54,595 nt of DNA from an uncultured Pelagibacteraceae bacterium (GCA_902574525.1 CACGNQ010000006.1:1-54595); one strand, 5' to 3'; numbered from the stretch's first letter, positions 37,388 through 46,549 are shown. Notes: generated from the sequence alone by a model not told the origin. Numbers and translations: made by a program.

Positions 37388-38158
37388 TTAAGATTTATTT
37401 AATCTTTTTAATAAATTATTTAGAGAATTTTCAAATGACTTGTAATAACCAGATTTTCTTAAATAATTCACACCTTGCCAATTTAAACCTCCCGGTGTTT
37501 GAGAATCTGCAACAAATTTCTTTAAACTTTTACGTGAATTTTCTAATGCTAATCCTGCTAAGGCAAAATAAAGCGAAGTAATATATTCCTGAGATTTTGT
37601 CCTATTTACTTTCTTTTTTACCAACCAATCAGATAAAACTTTTAAAGTTTCGTAAAATGTTGCCATTGTTCCTGAAATAGCCCAAAAATTATTAGATTGT
37701 TTTTCATTTTTTATTTCAATACTTTTTCCAACTTTATTAAAAAAAATTTTAACTTTTTTATTAGGTGGATACATTACTACCGGACCTAATCCGAGAGATA
37801 TAGGAGGCATAGGTATTGCCCTTACTAAAGTTTTTTTATTATTTATAATTTTTTTTAAAGTTGAAAAATCAAGAGTTGCAACAAAACTAACTACTGTATG
37901 ATTTTTTTTAAACTCCAACTCTGGTAAAATTTTCTCAGCAACTTTTGGTAGTAGACCTATAAAAACCCAATCAGATTTGTTTAAAACTTCTTGGTTATTT
38001 TTAGCTATGTAAACTTTTCTAAATTTCTTTCTTAGTTTATTAGCCTTAATTCTATTTCTAGGTGAAATTACTATTTGTTTAAATTTTAAACTGGATTTAC
38101 AAATTCCACTTATTACATCTGAAGTGATATTTCCTGTTCCTAAAAAACCTAATTTCAT
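37388..38158 (-). CDS. ProC-like (pyrroline-5-carboxylate reductase family) oxidoreductase
   Basis: MKLGFLGTGNITSDVISGI dinucleotide-binding start, VRAIPMPP, VADSQTPGGLNWQGVNYLRKSG dimerisation segment. Confidence 0.8.
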   Translation of the reverse strand: MKLGFLGTGNITSDVISGICKSSLKFKQIVISPRNRIKANKLRKKFRKVYIAKNNQEVLNKSDWVFIGLLPKVAEKILPELEFKKNHTVVSFVATLDFSTLKKIINNKKTLVRAIPMPPISLGLGPVVMYPPNKKVKIFFNKVGKSIEIKNEKQSNNFWAISGTMATFYETLKVLSDWLVKKKVNRTKSQEYITSLYFALAGLALENSRKSLKKFVADSQTPGGLNWQGVNYLRKSGYYKSFENSLNNLLKRLNKS

Positions 38159-38224
38159 AAAAAATAGACATTAATATTATTACACCAAAATTATCTAATT
38201 GGTAAAAAAATGGAAATTTATATA

Positions 38225-38310
38225 TTCTGAGTTGTGGATAGCCCTAAAAAACCGGGAGCTAAAGATGGCTAGATAGGACTATCTATAGTGAATATAACAC
38301 ATGTTATAAA
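38225..38310. other. GC-elevated structured intergenic segment (candidate ncRNA or leader)
   Basis: About 43 percent GC over 62 nt in an AT-rich context; hairpins TAGATA-GGAC-TATCTA and TATAACA-CA-TGTTATA plus TAGCC/GGCTA pairing. Confidence 0.35.
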
Positions 38311-38349
38311 AATTTCATTAATGATTTACTAAAAATAGTTAAAAAATTT

Positions 38350-38646
38350 ATGAAAAAAAGTCACAGACCCCAAACCAGAGTTAAAAATCCAGAGCCTAAG
38401 CAAGGGAGTCCAGATTGGGTTATATGGGCAGCTTGGGCAGACAGAATCACATTCGAAGAAATCAAAAGTAAAACTGGAAAATCAGAAAATGAGGTTATTA
38501 AAATTATGAGAAAATCTCTTAAGCCTTCATCTTTTCGTTTATGGAGAAAAAGAGCCCATTCAAAAAGTATTAAACACAGAAAGAAATTTGAAGCATTTAG
38601 AAAAAATATAAGAATTAAAATAAATAAAAATGATTATCAAAGCTAG
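38350..38646 (+). CDS. TIGR03643/DUF2805-family small protein
   Basis: DWVIWAAWADRITFEEIKSKTGKSENEVIKIMRKSLKPSSFRLWRKRAH. Confidence 0.82.
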   Translation: MKKSHRPQTRVKNPEPKQGSPDWVIWAAWADRITFEEIKSKTGKSENEVIKIMRKSLKPSSFRLWRKRAHSKSIKHRKKFEAFRKNIRIKINKNDYQS

Positions 38647-38677
38647 AAAAAAATTTAATAATGGTTATATCTAAAGT

Positions 38678-38935
38678 ATGAAAAATATTATTATGTATAC
38701 TGGTCCGATGTGTGCATTCTGTGATGCAGCAAAAAGACTTCTAAAACGAAATAATGCATCTTTCAAAGAAGTTGATATTGGAATTGATTTAAAAATTAGA
38801 GAAGAGATGATTAAAAAAAGTAATGGCCGAAGAACTGTTCCGCAAATTTTTATTGAAGATAATCATATTGGTGGATACGAAGAGTTGAGAGCCTTAGAGA
38901 AAAATGGTGAGTTAAAAAATATTTTAGGTAATTAA
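38678..38935 (+). CDS. grxC: Glutaredoxin (GrxC type)
   Basis: 85 aa; MYTGPMCAFCDAAKRLLKRNNASFKEVDIG, RRTVPQIFIEDNHIGGYEEL. Active-site CAFC. Confidence 0.92.
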   Translation: MKNIIMYTGPMCAFCDAAKRLLKRNNASFKEVDIGIDLKIREEMIKKSNGRRTVPQIFIEDNHIGGYEELRALEKNGELKNILGN

Positions 38936-38936
38936 T

Positions 38937-39251
38937 TTATTTTAAAATACTAAAAGGGTCTCTTAAACAATCTATTTCATCTAAAGTTTCAAAAAATATT
39001 TCACTTAAACTCGATGAATGAAAAGTTCTACATTCTCTCACTTTAGTTTCTTTTTTAGTTAATGAAGTAATGTATTCACTTGGGGATTGTCCTAATGCTT
39101 GTTTAATTCCATAAGATGTAGCAACAGATGAACCTGCTTGAACAACGCTTCCTGTTTTTGCCATTGTATAAGTTGGCCCCATCATTGATGTAGTTTGCGC
39201 ACATCCGTTTAAAAATAAAACTGCAAATATTATTCCAAATACTTTTTTCAT
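38937..39251 (-). CDS. Small lipoprotein of unknown function
   Basis: Lipobox-bearing signal (MKKVFGIIFAVLFLNGCAQ). Confidence 0.65.
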   Translation of the reverse strand: MKKVFGIIFAVLFLNGCAQTTSMMGPTYTMAKTGSVVQAGSSVATSYGIKQALGQSPSEYITSLTKKETKVRECRTFHSSSLSEIFFETLDEIDCLRDPFSILK

Positions 39252-39329
39252 GTTTCCCTTAATGAATTTCTATTATTATATGTGATAAAAAACAAAAGAA
39301 AAATATTAATAAACCAATTTGGGTTTTAT

Positions 39330-41424
39330 TTATTTACTGACTTCTTCTTTGTTTTCTGGTCTTTTTTTCTTAACAGGCTTTATTAATTCAGTATTATTTA
39401 AATTTAAAGCTAAGCAAGTAATGTCATCTCTTAACTTTTCAGCTCCCCAATCAAGTTTTTCAGCGATACTATCTACAATAACTTTTGGTGTAATATTTTG
39501 AAGATCTTTTACAATTTCTTGAACCCCTTCTGCACCAAGCTCTTGGCCATTCTTTAAATATCCTTCTGTCACTCCATCGGTATAAACAACGAATGTCTTA
39601 TCTTTAAGATTAATTTTATTTGATTTTACCATCGACTCTGTAAAGTATTTAATAATGCCGATTGGTGGCATCTCAGATTTAATGAATTCAAATTTTTTAT
39701 CTCGATCGAACACCATTATACTTTCATGACCAGCATTTACAAAATTTACTTCACCAGTTTCAATATTAAATTTACCAAAAACTGCAGTGACAAACATTCC
39801 TTTGAACTTTGCTTCAACAAGTTCATTATTTACCCCGAAGACTACTTTTTCAAGTGGATAAGAAAGGTTAGATAAAGTTCTAAATATTGATGAAGCTTTT
39901 GCCATATACATACCTGCTTTTATCCCTTTTCCAGAAACATCAGCAAGTGTAAAAAAATATTCATTAGAACTTACCTTTACAACATCATAATAATCGCCTG
40001 AGACATCTCTTGCTGGTACATTTTTTGCATAAATGAAATTTTCAAATCTTTCAATATTGGGGAAAAGGCTTTTTTGAACTCCTCCTGCGAGTTCTCTTTC
40101 TTTAAGGAGTTTTGCCTCTTTTTGAAGATTGGCAAGTGCCATTTTATTTTCTTCTATAAATCTAAAGTACAAACCAGTTAGAAATGTTATTGTAAGTATG
40201 AAAATTGGATAACTTATATCAACCAGTTCGGATTTAAATAAAAAGTAACTAAAACCAATAATTATTGTCACTACCAGACTTCCAAAAAATACTGATAAAC
40301 TATATTTTGGTTTAATCTTTTGAGATAGGAGGAAGGTTATTAAAGCAACTAATATTGAGAATATTAATTCAAAAACATAGGTATTTGGATTTCTTATTAA
40401 ATAGGATTGATCTAAAATATTTTCAATAACATTAGCATGAACTTCTACTCCTGGAATAGTCACTCCTAAAGGGGTTTTAACTAAATCAAATAAACCCTGT
40501 GCGGAAGCTCCTATCAATACATATTTATCTTTAAATCTTGCTTCATCAAACTTTCCATCAAAAACTGAACTAGCAGAAATGTATTGGCTTTTTAGAGATT
40601 TTTTATATTTAATCCAGATTATTCCATTTGGATCAGACAAAATTTTATGTGGTCTTGCGCTTATTTTGCTAATGCCAACCTCATTCATTTCTACATATAA
40701 ATTCTTTTGTTTTTCAGCAACTCTTACCATCTCAAGACCCATTGTTGGGTACATTTTTTTTTCGAACTGAACAATTAACGGTAAAGATCTTATTATTCCG
40801 TCTGTTTGATCAAGAAAAGATATTGAACCAAGTCCTTTGACGCTTTTTTCTAACATTTCTAAAGATCCAATTGAATAAGGATACGAATAGGTAAATTTTT
40901 TGGGGTCACCACCTTTTGCAAGAAACCTAGCTTTTGATTTTCTATCATAATTACTATGGGAGGGAACAGTACTTCCTAAAACAGCAGTAACTGATTTTGA
41001 TTTTTCTAACTGTTCTTTAAATATTTGGTCATGGCCTTTAAGATTTTGAATTTCTCCAACATCAGTTGGTATTAAATTATAAGCTTTTAAAAATTCTTCG
41101 GGTGATTGTTTGTCTTTTTCAGTAAAAAAAAACATCAAAACCAATTGCTTTTGGGTTTACTGCATTAACATTTTCTAAAATTTTAGCAAAAACAGACCTG
41201 CTCCATGGAAATTGACCAAATTTTCCAAGACTTTTTTCGTCAATATCAATTATAACTACCTCTGTTTCATTTTTTTCTAAAGGAAATATTTTTTGATATA
41301 AGTCAAAACTAATAAAGGAAATTGATTTTACAAAGCTTGGATTTGATATTTTTATGGAGATTAAAATAAATAATAAAATAAAGAATGTTATATAATTTCC
41401 ATATTTTAATAACCAAGCCTTCAC
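39330..41424 (-). CDS. CHASE2-SpoIIE (PP2C) transmembrane phosphatase, split by a frameshift into ORFs 41119..41424 and 39330..41144
   Basis: ORF 1 has N-terminal TM plus CHASE2 start (VVIIDIDEKSLGKFGQFPWSRSVFAKILENV..IGFDVFF); ORF 2 continues it (TEKDKQSPEEFLKAYN...) with CHASE2 TMs and a SpoIIE domain (ARDVSGDYYDVVKV, LADVSGKGIKAGMYMA, VVYTDGVTEG). Junction is an A9 run at 41124-41132. Confidence 0.88.
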
Positions 41425-41483
41425 ACTTAGAATGTATATCTATTATTATTAAAGTAAATAAATCTTAGAGGAATTTATAGAGA

Positions 41484-43040
41484 TTATTTCTTTTTTCTCT
41501 TCTTTTTTTTCTTATTTTTCTTTTTCTTAACTATTTTCTTAACTTTCTTTTTAGCTTTAGGTTTTTTTGGTTTTGCTTTTTTAGGTTTTTTTGGTTTTGC
41601 TTTCTTTTTAGCTTTAGGTTTTTTTGGTTTTGCTTTTTTTGGTGCTTTCTTTTTAGGTTTAGCTTTTGCTTTTGCTTTCGGTTTAGCTTTTTTCTTAGCT
41701 GGTGCTTTCTTTTTAGCTTTTGGTTTCTCTTTTTTAGCTTTTTTCTTAGCTTTAGGTTTTTCTTTTGTAGCTTTTTTCTTAGCTTTAGGTTTTTCTTTTG
41801 TAGCTTTTTTCTTAGCAGGTTTCTTTTTCTTTTCCGCTTTTTTATTTTCAGGTTTTTTATTTAAAGAAGCTTTCTCTTGTTTTTTTAATTTATTAAGAGT
41901 TTTCTTTTTAAATTTACCTTTCTTTTCTTTTGTAGTAACTGTTCCATCCGCTTTAGTTACCGTTTGAGTTTGTTTATATTTTCCTGTTTTTCTATTTATT
42001 GTTTGTTTAATCTCTACCGTAGATCCGTCTTCACGAGTTAGTGTTTTAATTCTTATCATCTCCTTCGGAAGTTTATCTTTTTTGTTTTTAGCTTTATCTT
42101 TTTTCTTTTTAGGTTCTGGATCAGATCCATCTATTTCAGGCTTAGCTGCTTCTGCTTCTGGTGCTTCAACAGCATCACTAATGCTCTGGTCTATCTCTAA
42201 ATCATTTGAATCTTGCGTATCTGGATTTAATAAGACAATTCTTTTTTCTTTATCTTTTTGGAGATTATCTTTAATTAAAGTTCTTATTTCCTCTTTTTCA
42301 AAACCTTGTGCTTTTAATTCTTGTTTAATTTGTTTTCTAATTGCTTTCTTTTCCTCTTTTGATGCTCCTGAAGCTTTAGCTACCTTAAGAGATTTCATTT
42401 TTTTATTAAATTTTTTGAGCTGTGCTTTAGTTATTTGCTTAGCCTTTCCAGGCGCTTTACCTTTAGTCATACTAGCAACGCTGTAAGGTTTGTTTAATAA
42501 CGTTTGACCCTTGTTATTTCCAACAAGTACTGCACCTGGTCTCAAACCTAATGTATTATTTTTTCCTGGACCAATTAATAAAGTATCAGTTTTGCCTTTA
42601 GAAACGTTTGTTTGAAATTCTGTTCCTCTTGATCCTAATGTTCCCTCGGGAACTTCTACAGTGAGACTATCCGGATTTTTTTTACTAATTAATCCTGAAA
42701 TTACCTTTAAACTTCCTTGTTTTACACTTGCAACGATTTTTCCATCGTTAGTTTCGGGATCGTATATAAAAGTATCCATTACAACTTCTGACTCCGATCC
42801 AATAGTAAAAGTTGACTGATCTAATAATAAAATCTGAGTACCTGAGTTTTCTGATGCATAAATTGTCTCATTTAAATAAATTTTATCACCTGCTTCTAAT
42901 GTTCTTGTCTCAGTTTTAACTGTTCCACTAATCGCGCCTACAATTCCAACTAATTGTTTCTCTATAGTTAGTTTTTCTTCAGCTTGTAAAGCAGTAAATG
43001 TAAATATCAGGCCAACAATTATGGACAATATTTTTTTCAT
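41484..43040 (-). CDS. Secreted FecR-domain protein with a Lys/Ala/Pro-rich C-terminal tail
   Basis: Signal peptide; FecR segment (GIVGAISGTVKTETRTLEAGDKIYLNETIYASENSGTQILLLDQSTFTIGSESEVVMDTFIYDP...VEVPEGTLGSRGTEFQTNV); tail KKPAKKKATKEKPKAKKKATKEKPK... to the stop. Confidence 0.85.
   Translation of the reverse strand: MKKILSIIVGLIFTFTALQAEEKLTIEKQLVGIVGAISGTVKTETRTLEAGDKIYLNETIYASENSGTQILLLDQSTFTIGSESEVVMDTFIYDPETNDGKIVASVKQGSLKVISGLISKKNPDSLTVEVPEGTLGSRGTEFQTNVSKGKTDTLLIGPGKNNTLGLRPGAVLVGNNKGQTLLNKPYSVASMTKGKAPGKAKQITKAQLKKFNKKMKSLKVAKASGASKEEKKAIRKQIKQELKAQGFEKEEIRTLIKDNLQKDKEKRIVLLNPDTQDSNDLEIDQSISDAVEAPEAEAAKPEIDGSDPEPKKKKDKAKNKKDKLPKEMIRIKTLTREDGSTVEIKQTINRKTGKYKQTQTVTKADGTVTTKEKKGKFKKKTLNKLKKQEKASLNKKPENKKAEKKKKPAKKKATKEKPKAKKKATKEKPKAKKKAKKEKPKAKKKAPAKKKAKPKAKAKAKPKKKAPKKAKPKKPKAKKKAKPKKPKKAKPKKPKAKKKVKKIVKKKKNKKKKKRKKK
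41735..41816 (-). repeat. 33-bp tandem repeat (about 2.5 copies) in the FecR-protein tail
   Basis: TAGCTTTTTTCTTAGCTTTAGGTTTTTCTTTTG at 41735-41767 and 41768-41800, partial third copy to 41816; encodes an 11-aa repeat. Confidence 0.9.
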
Positions 43041-43175
43041 ATGTGGATTTTATACCAATTTTCATTGATGAAAAAACCTCTTTTTTAATCACTTTGAGTT
43101 TTTCAACCAGTTAATTTTTACAAAAAACCCCTTAAAAAGCATATTTTCGTATTTTTACGTAAATTTTAGAGAATA

Positions 43176-44483
43176 TTACCTTCTTAGATTAAAAGATCTT
43201 GAAATTCCAAAAGCAAAAGATTCTGCCTCATAGTCATAGTTTATAATGTTAGCTTCAGAAACTGATCTGTCGTATGAAAAAGATAAATCAATTAGACCAT
43301 TTGGGTCAATAAATGGCAGAAAATCGCCTAAAGGTTTTAGCAAAATTATATCAAAAGTATTTGCTACATCTGACCTAACCAATGAAGAATTATTACTTGG
43401 GTCAAATTCAAAATAGTCATTAAATGAAAAAGCCTCTCCAATAGAAACGTAAGCATATGGAAGATTTAAATTCACTCTAAAGTTCACATCGTAAGTTTCA
43501 TAATCGTTTGCACCAAGTTTATTTTCTGAAATACTATAACCCGTTCCTGAGCTAAATGACATAATTTCATTAAATGCATAATCATGCCCTATGGTAAAAC
43601 TATGTCCGATAGCGTTAGAATCATTTGCTGTAGTGTCTGAGGTATTATGATTAGCCTTTGAATCAGAAAGTGTGTAAGAGTAACTGTAAGTACTCCTATC
43701 TCCACTTGGAAAAAATCCCGACAGACCAGCCATACTTGAAAAACTATCTGCATCATCAATATAATCAGACTTACTAAACATTCCAAAAATAGATATTCCT
43801 TGATTGCCTATTGACGTATCATAAGATGTCGTCAAAGAGTACCCTTCCACATCATCGCTAGTCTCAATAACTTGTCTGGAGTCAGACACACTTGCGCTAA
43901 TTGAGAAGGCGGAAGTTTCACCAATCTTTCTTATTGCAGACAAATCAAAACCTGCGCTGTAAGTTCTGTCATGCATTGGGGTATTAAAACCACTTAAAAC
44001 ATTCTCATCCATTTGAAGTCTTGTTTTTGAAACATTATTTACATTATTACTTTGAGAAAGACCCCAATTTAACCCAGCAGAAAGACTCCATAATTTTGGT
44101 CTTGCTCTATCTTCTAATTCTTTTTCAATTTCTTCAACTGTTAATAAATCTTCCTCAGTTGCGTCTTCATTATTTTTAATTTCTTCTATAACCGTAAGTG
44201 CCTTATCTGGTGAGTCAGCTTGGACAAGAACAGACAATAGATACATTTTAATTTCAATATTATCTGGATAAACCATATTCAATCTTTCAAGAGTTGAGAT
44301 AGTTTGTTTGAAGTTACCTATTTTGCCTTGTTGTTGTGCATACTTGATGTTGAGCTCTAGATCATTTGGTTTTTGTAAAATTTGCATATAGGTAATATTC
44401 TTTTCTGCGGCAAAAGTTGTATTAATAGAAAATAGAATAAATAATAGTACTGAAGTTGATTTCAAAAATTTTAATTTATTCAT
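43176..44483 (-). CDS. TPR-containing outer-membrane beta-barrel protein
   Basis: Signal peptide, TPR-like N-terminus (FKQTISTLERLNMVYPDNIEIKMYLLSVLVQADSPDKALTVIEEI), then alternating amphipathic strands ending in a terminal aromatic/Arg motif (FAFGISRSFNLRR). Confidence 0.65.
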   Translation of the reverse strand: MNKLKFLKSTSVLLFILFSINTTFAAEKNITYMQILQKPNDLELNIKYAQQQGKIGNFKQTISTLERLNMVYPDNIEIKMYLLSVLVQADSPDKALTVIEEIKNNEDATEEDLLTVEEIEKELEDRARPKLWSLSAGLNWGLSQSNNVNNVSKTRLQMDENVLSGFNTPMHDRTYSAGFDLSAIRKIGETSAFSISASVSDSRQVIETSDDVEGYSLTTSYDTSIGNQGISIFGMFSKSDYIDDADSFSSMAGLSGFFPSGDRSTYSYSYTLSDSKANHNTSDTTANDSNAIGHSFTIGHDYAFNEIMSFSSGTGYSISENKLGANDYETYDVNFRVNLNLPYAYVSIGEAFSFNDYFEFDPSNNSSLVRSDVANTFDIILLKPLGDFLPFIDPNGLIDLSFSYDRSVSEANIINYDYEAESFAFGISRSFNLRR

Positions 44484-44721
44484 CTTTTTTCCATATAATA
44501 TAAATTATAAATGGTGTAACAGCTGGTACTAAACCAAACCATATCCATTCTTCCCACTTAAAACTTTTATCAAAGCCAGGACTTTTTAAACCATTCCACC
44601 ATACTAGGTAGCCAATTAAAATCATCCACAAAATGCTCATTGTGGAAAATATTTTTATTTTTGTAGATTGTTTCCCAGAGAAGAGTTTCTTGCTAAAATC
44701 TTTAAGGTTTTCAAAGGACAT
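44476..44721 (-). CDS. Small two-TM membrane protein
   Basis: 81 aa with two hydrophobic Trp-rich helices; 8-nt overlap with the downstream gene. Confidence 0.6.
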   Translation of the reverse strand: MSFENLKDFSKKLFSGKQSTKIKIFSTMSILWMILIGYLVWWNGLKSPGFDKSFKWEEWIWFGLVPAVTPFIIYIIWKKDE

Positions 44722-44751
44722 CTTATTACTTGCATCAATTAAAAATTATTA

Positions 44752-45177
44752 TTAATCATTAAAATTATTACTTCCCTTAGCGTTTAAAGTGTATGGGTCT
44801 CCGTCACAAGCGGCATCCTTTATTTTACAAGCACTTATTTTATATCCGGTAGGATGATCTTCAATACAAAATTCCCAATCATCAACATCTACAACTTTGT
44901 CATCTCCCTCAGTATCAAAAAGATCTGAATTTATTGTACTCGTACCCGCGGGTACTCCACAGTCACCTGTAACTGTTGTTACGTATTCTCCGTTAATTGA
45001 GTAATATTCTTGCTGAGCTAATGCTATTTGTTGCATTGTATTTTTTGCTGCAGCTTTTTGTGTACCGCTTATGTAGCCGTTGTAAGACAATACACCAACA
45101 GTTGCTAATGTACCGATAATCGCAACGACTACTAATAATTCTATTAAGCTGAAGCCACTAATACTTTTTTTATTCAA
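44752..45177 (-). CDS. Type IV pilin-like protein (TTG start)
   Basis: Class III leader MNKKSISG|FSLIELLVVVAIIGTLATVGVLSYNGY; initiation codon TTG. Confidence 0.88.
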   Translation of the reverse strand: MNKKSISGFSLIELLVVVAIIGTLATVGVLSYNGYISGTQKAAAKNTMQQIALAQQEYYSINGEYVTTVTGDCGVPAGTSTINSDLFDTEGDDKVVDVDDWEFCIEDHPTGYKISACKIKDAACDGDPYTLNAKGSNNFND

Positions 45178-45201
45178 ACTAAAAACTTCTAACCAAATTA
45201 G

Positions 45202-45660
45202 CTATTCAACTGAAACTGTAGATTGCAACATATCTTCGTCGTTATCATACCAAGTTGAAAAAACTATATCATCAGTGCCACTACTTGTAACGGATGTCCA
45301 ACCCAAGTTACTTTTATCAGTTGAACTTGCAACTGTTGCTGATGTTACCGCCGCGTTAGTTGATGAAAATGGATTCTTATCTTTAATTGGTGAAGTATCT
45401 CCAATAAGTAAAGTAATTACAGAGTCTCTATCTGCTGGACAAGAAACGGATCCAAATGGTTTTGTGTCTAAGTTACATTTTGCTAATTCTGAGGCAACAT
45501 ATTTAACCATGTTTGAGTGAATAGCTTTAGCAGAATTTTTCTTTGCTGCAGCAGTATATCCGTTATATGCAACAACACCAACAGCTGCAAGAGCACCGAT
45601 AATTGCAACAACAACTAATAATTCGATAAGCGTAAAACCTTTGTTATTATTTTTTTTCAT
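45202..45660 (-). CDS. Type IV pilin-like protein
   Basis: MKKNNNKG|FTLIELLVVVAIIGALAAVGVVAYNGYTAAAKK; ATG at 45660 with purine-rich upstream is preferred to track start 45780. Confidence 0.9.
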   Translation of the reverse strand: MKKNNNKGFTLIELLVVVAIIGALAAVGVVAYNGYTAAAKKNSAKAIHSNMVKYVASELAKCNLDTKPFGSVSCPADRDSVITLLIGDTSPIKDKNPFSSTNAAVTSATVASSTDKSNLGWTSVTSSGTDDIVFSTWYDNDEDMLQSTVSVE

Positions 45661-45836
45661 TTTTTTTCCTTTGCGAAATAAATTAATATCCATATTTTTA
45701 ATATTTATATTTATTATGTAAAGAATGAAATTATCAAGTAAATAAACAAAAATAAGGCTTTTTTGTAAATTTGTGGCCATTTTGGCTAAATTTTACATTT
45801 TTAATAATTTCTTAATAATGTTATCAACTAATTCAA

Positions 45837-46136
45837 ATGAGCTATAAAATTACAGAAGAAGGTAATGTTGCAACTGTTTTCCTTGATGGGGAGATAGACA
45901 TGGATGTTACAGAAAAAGCAAAAGAAGTTATATTACCTTTAGTAGAGGCAGGAAAAGAAGTTCACTTAAACCTTAAAGATGTATCTTACATGGACTCTTC
46001 GGGTATTTCTGTTTTAATTGAAAGTCATCAAAAAGCTTTAGAGTCGAATACAAAAGTAGTTGTTAAGGAAGTAAGCAAATCTGTTTTAAAAGTTATAATG
46101 ATGGCTAAGTTGGAGCAAATACTTAATTTAGAGTAA
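45837..46136 (+). CDS. STAS-domain anti-sigma factor antagonist (SpoIIAA/RsbV-like)
   Basis: VATVFLDGEIDMD...VHLNLKDVSYMDSSGISVLIESHQKA with the phosphorylatable Ser motif MDSSG. Confidence 0.93.
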   Translation: MSYKITEEGNVATVFLDGEIDMDVTEKAKEVILPLVEAGKEVHLNLKDVSYMDSSGISVLIESHQKALESNTKVVVKEVSKSVLKVIMMAKLEQILNLE

Positions 46137-46549
46137 TGGATATCTCAGAGTCTAAAGATTTTTTAGTTCACAGCGGTAGTTTAAAGGAAGTAAGAACTTT
46201 TTCTAGAGAAGTATTTGAAAAATTAAAATTAGACAATGATCTTAAAGATGAATTAGTGCTTGCAATTGCTGAGGCAGCACAAAATATAGTCAAACATGGA
46301 TATAAAGGAGTTGAGAACACCAAAGATCATATGCAAATTAAAATTTCCATGAATGGTAATCAATTAGAAATAGGTTTTTTTGATAAGGGTAAGCCTGTAG
46401 TTGCAGAAAACATACAACACAGAAAGTTAGATGATATCAAACCTGGAGGTTTAGGAACATTTTTCATTAAACAAATAATGGATGATGCTGTTTTTAAAAA
46501 AGACCAACAACAATGGGTCAATCACTTAATACTTACAAAAAAGATTTAA
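46136..46549 (+). CDS. RsbW/SpoIIAB-like HATPase (anti-sigma/serine kinase family)
   Basis: LKDELVLAIAEAAQNIVKHGYKG N-box and KPGGLGTFFIKQIMDDA G-box; start overlaps the STAS stop. Confidence 0.92.
   Translation: MDISESKDFLVHSGSLKEVRTFSREVFEKLKLDNDLKDELVLAIAEAAQNIVKHGYKGVENTKDHMQIKISMNGNQLEIGFFDKGKPVVAENIQHRKLDDIKPGGLGTFFIKQIMDDAVFKKDQQQWVNHLILTKKI

Noticed and set aside
41484-42110. T-rich, purine/pyrimidine-biased DNA that could suggest a non-coding repeat array
   Set aside because: It keeps an open reading frame and is explained by the Lys-rich tail of the FecR protein.
42082-42486. + strand ORF 42082..42486, hydrophobic 134 aa
   Set aside because: Antisense to the FecR protein; hydrophobic L/S/F richness arises from reading Lys/Glu/Ala-rich sequence backwards.
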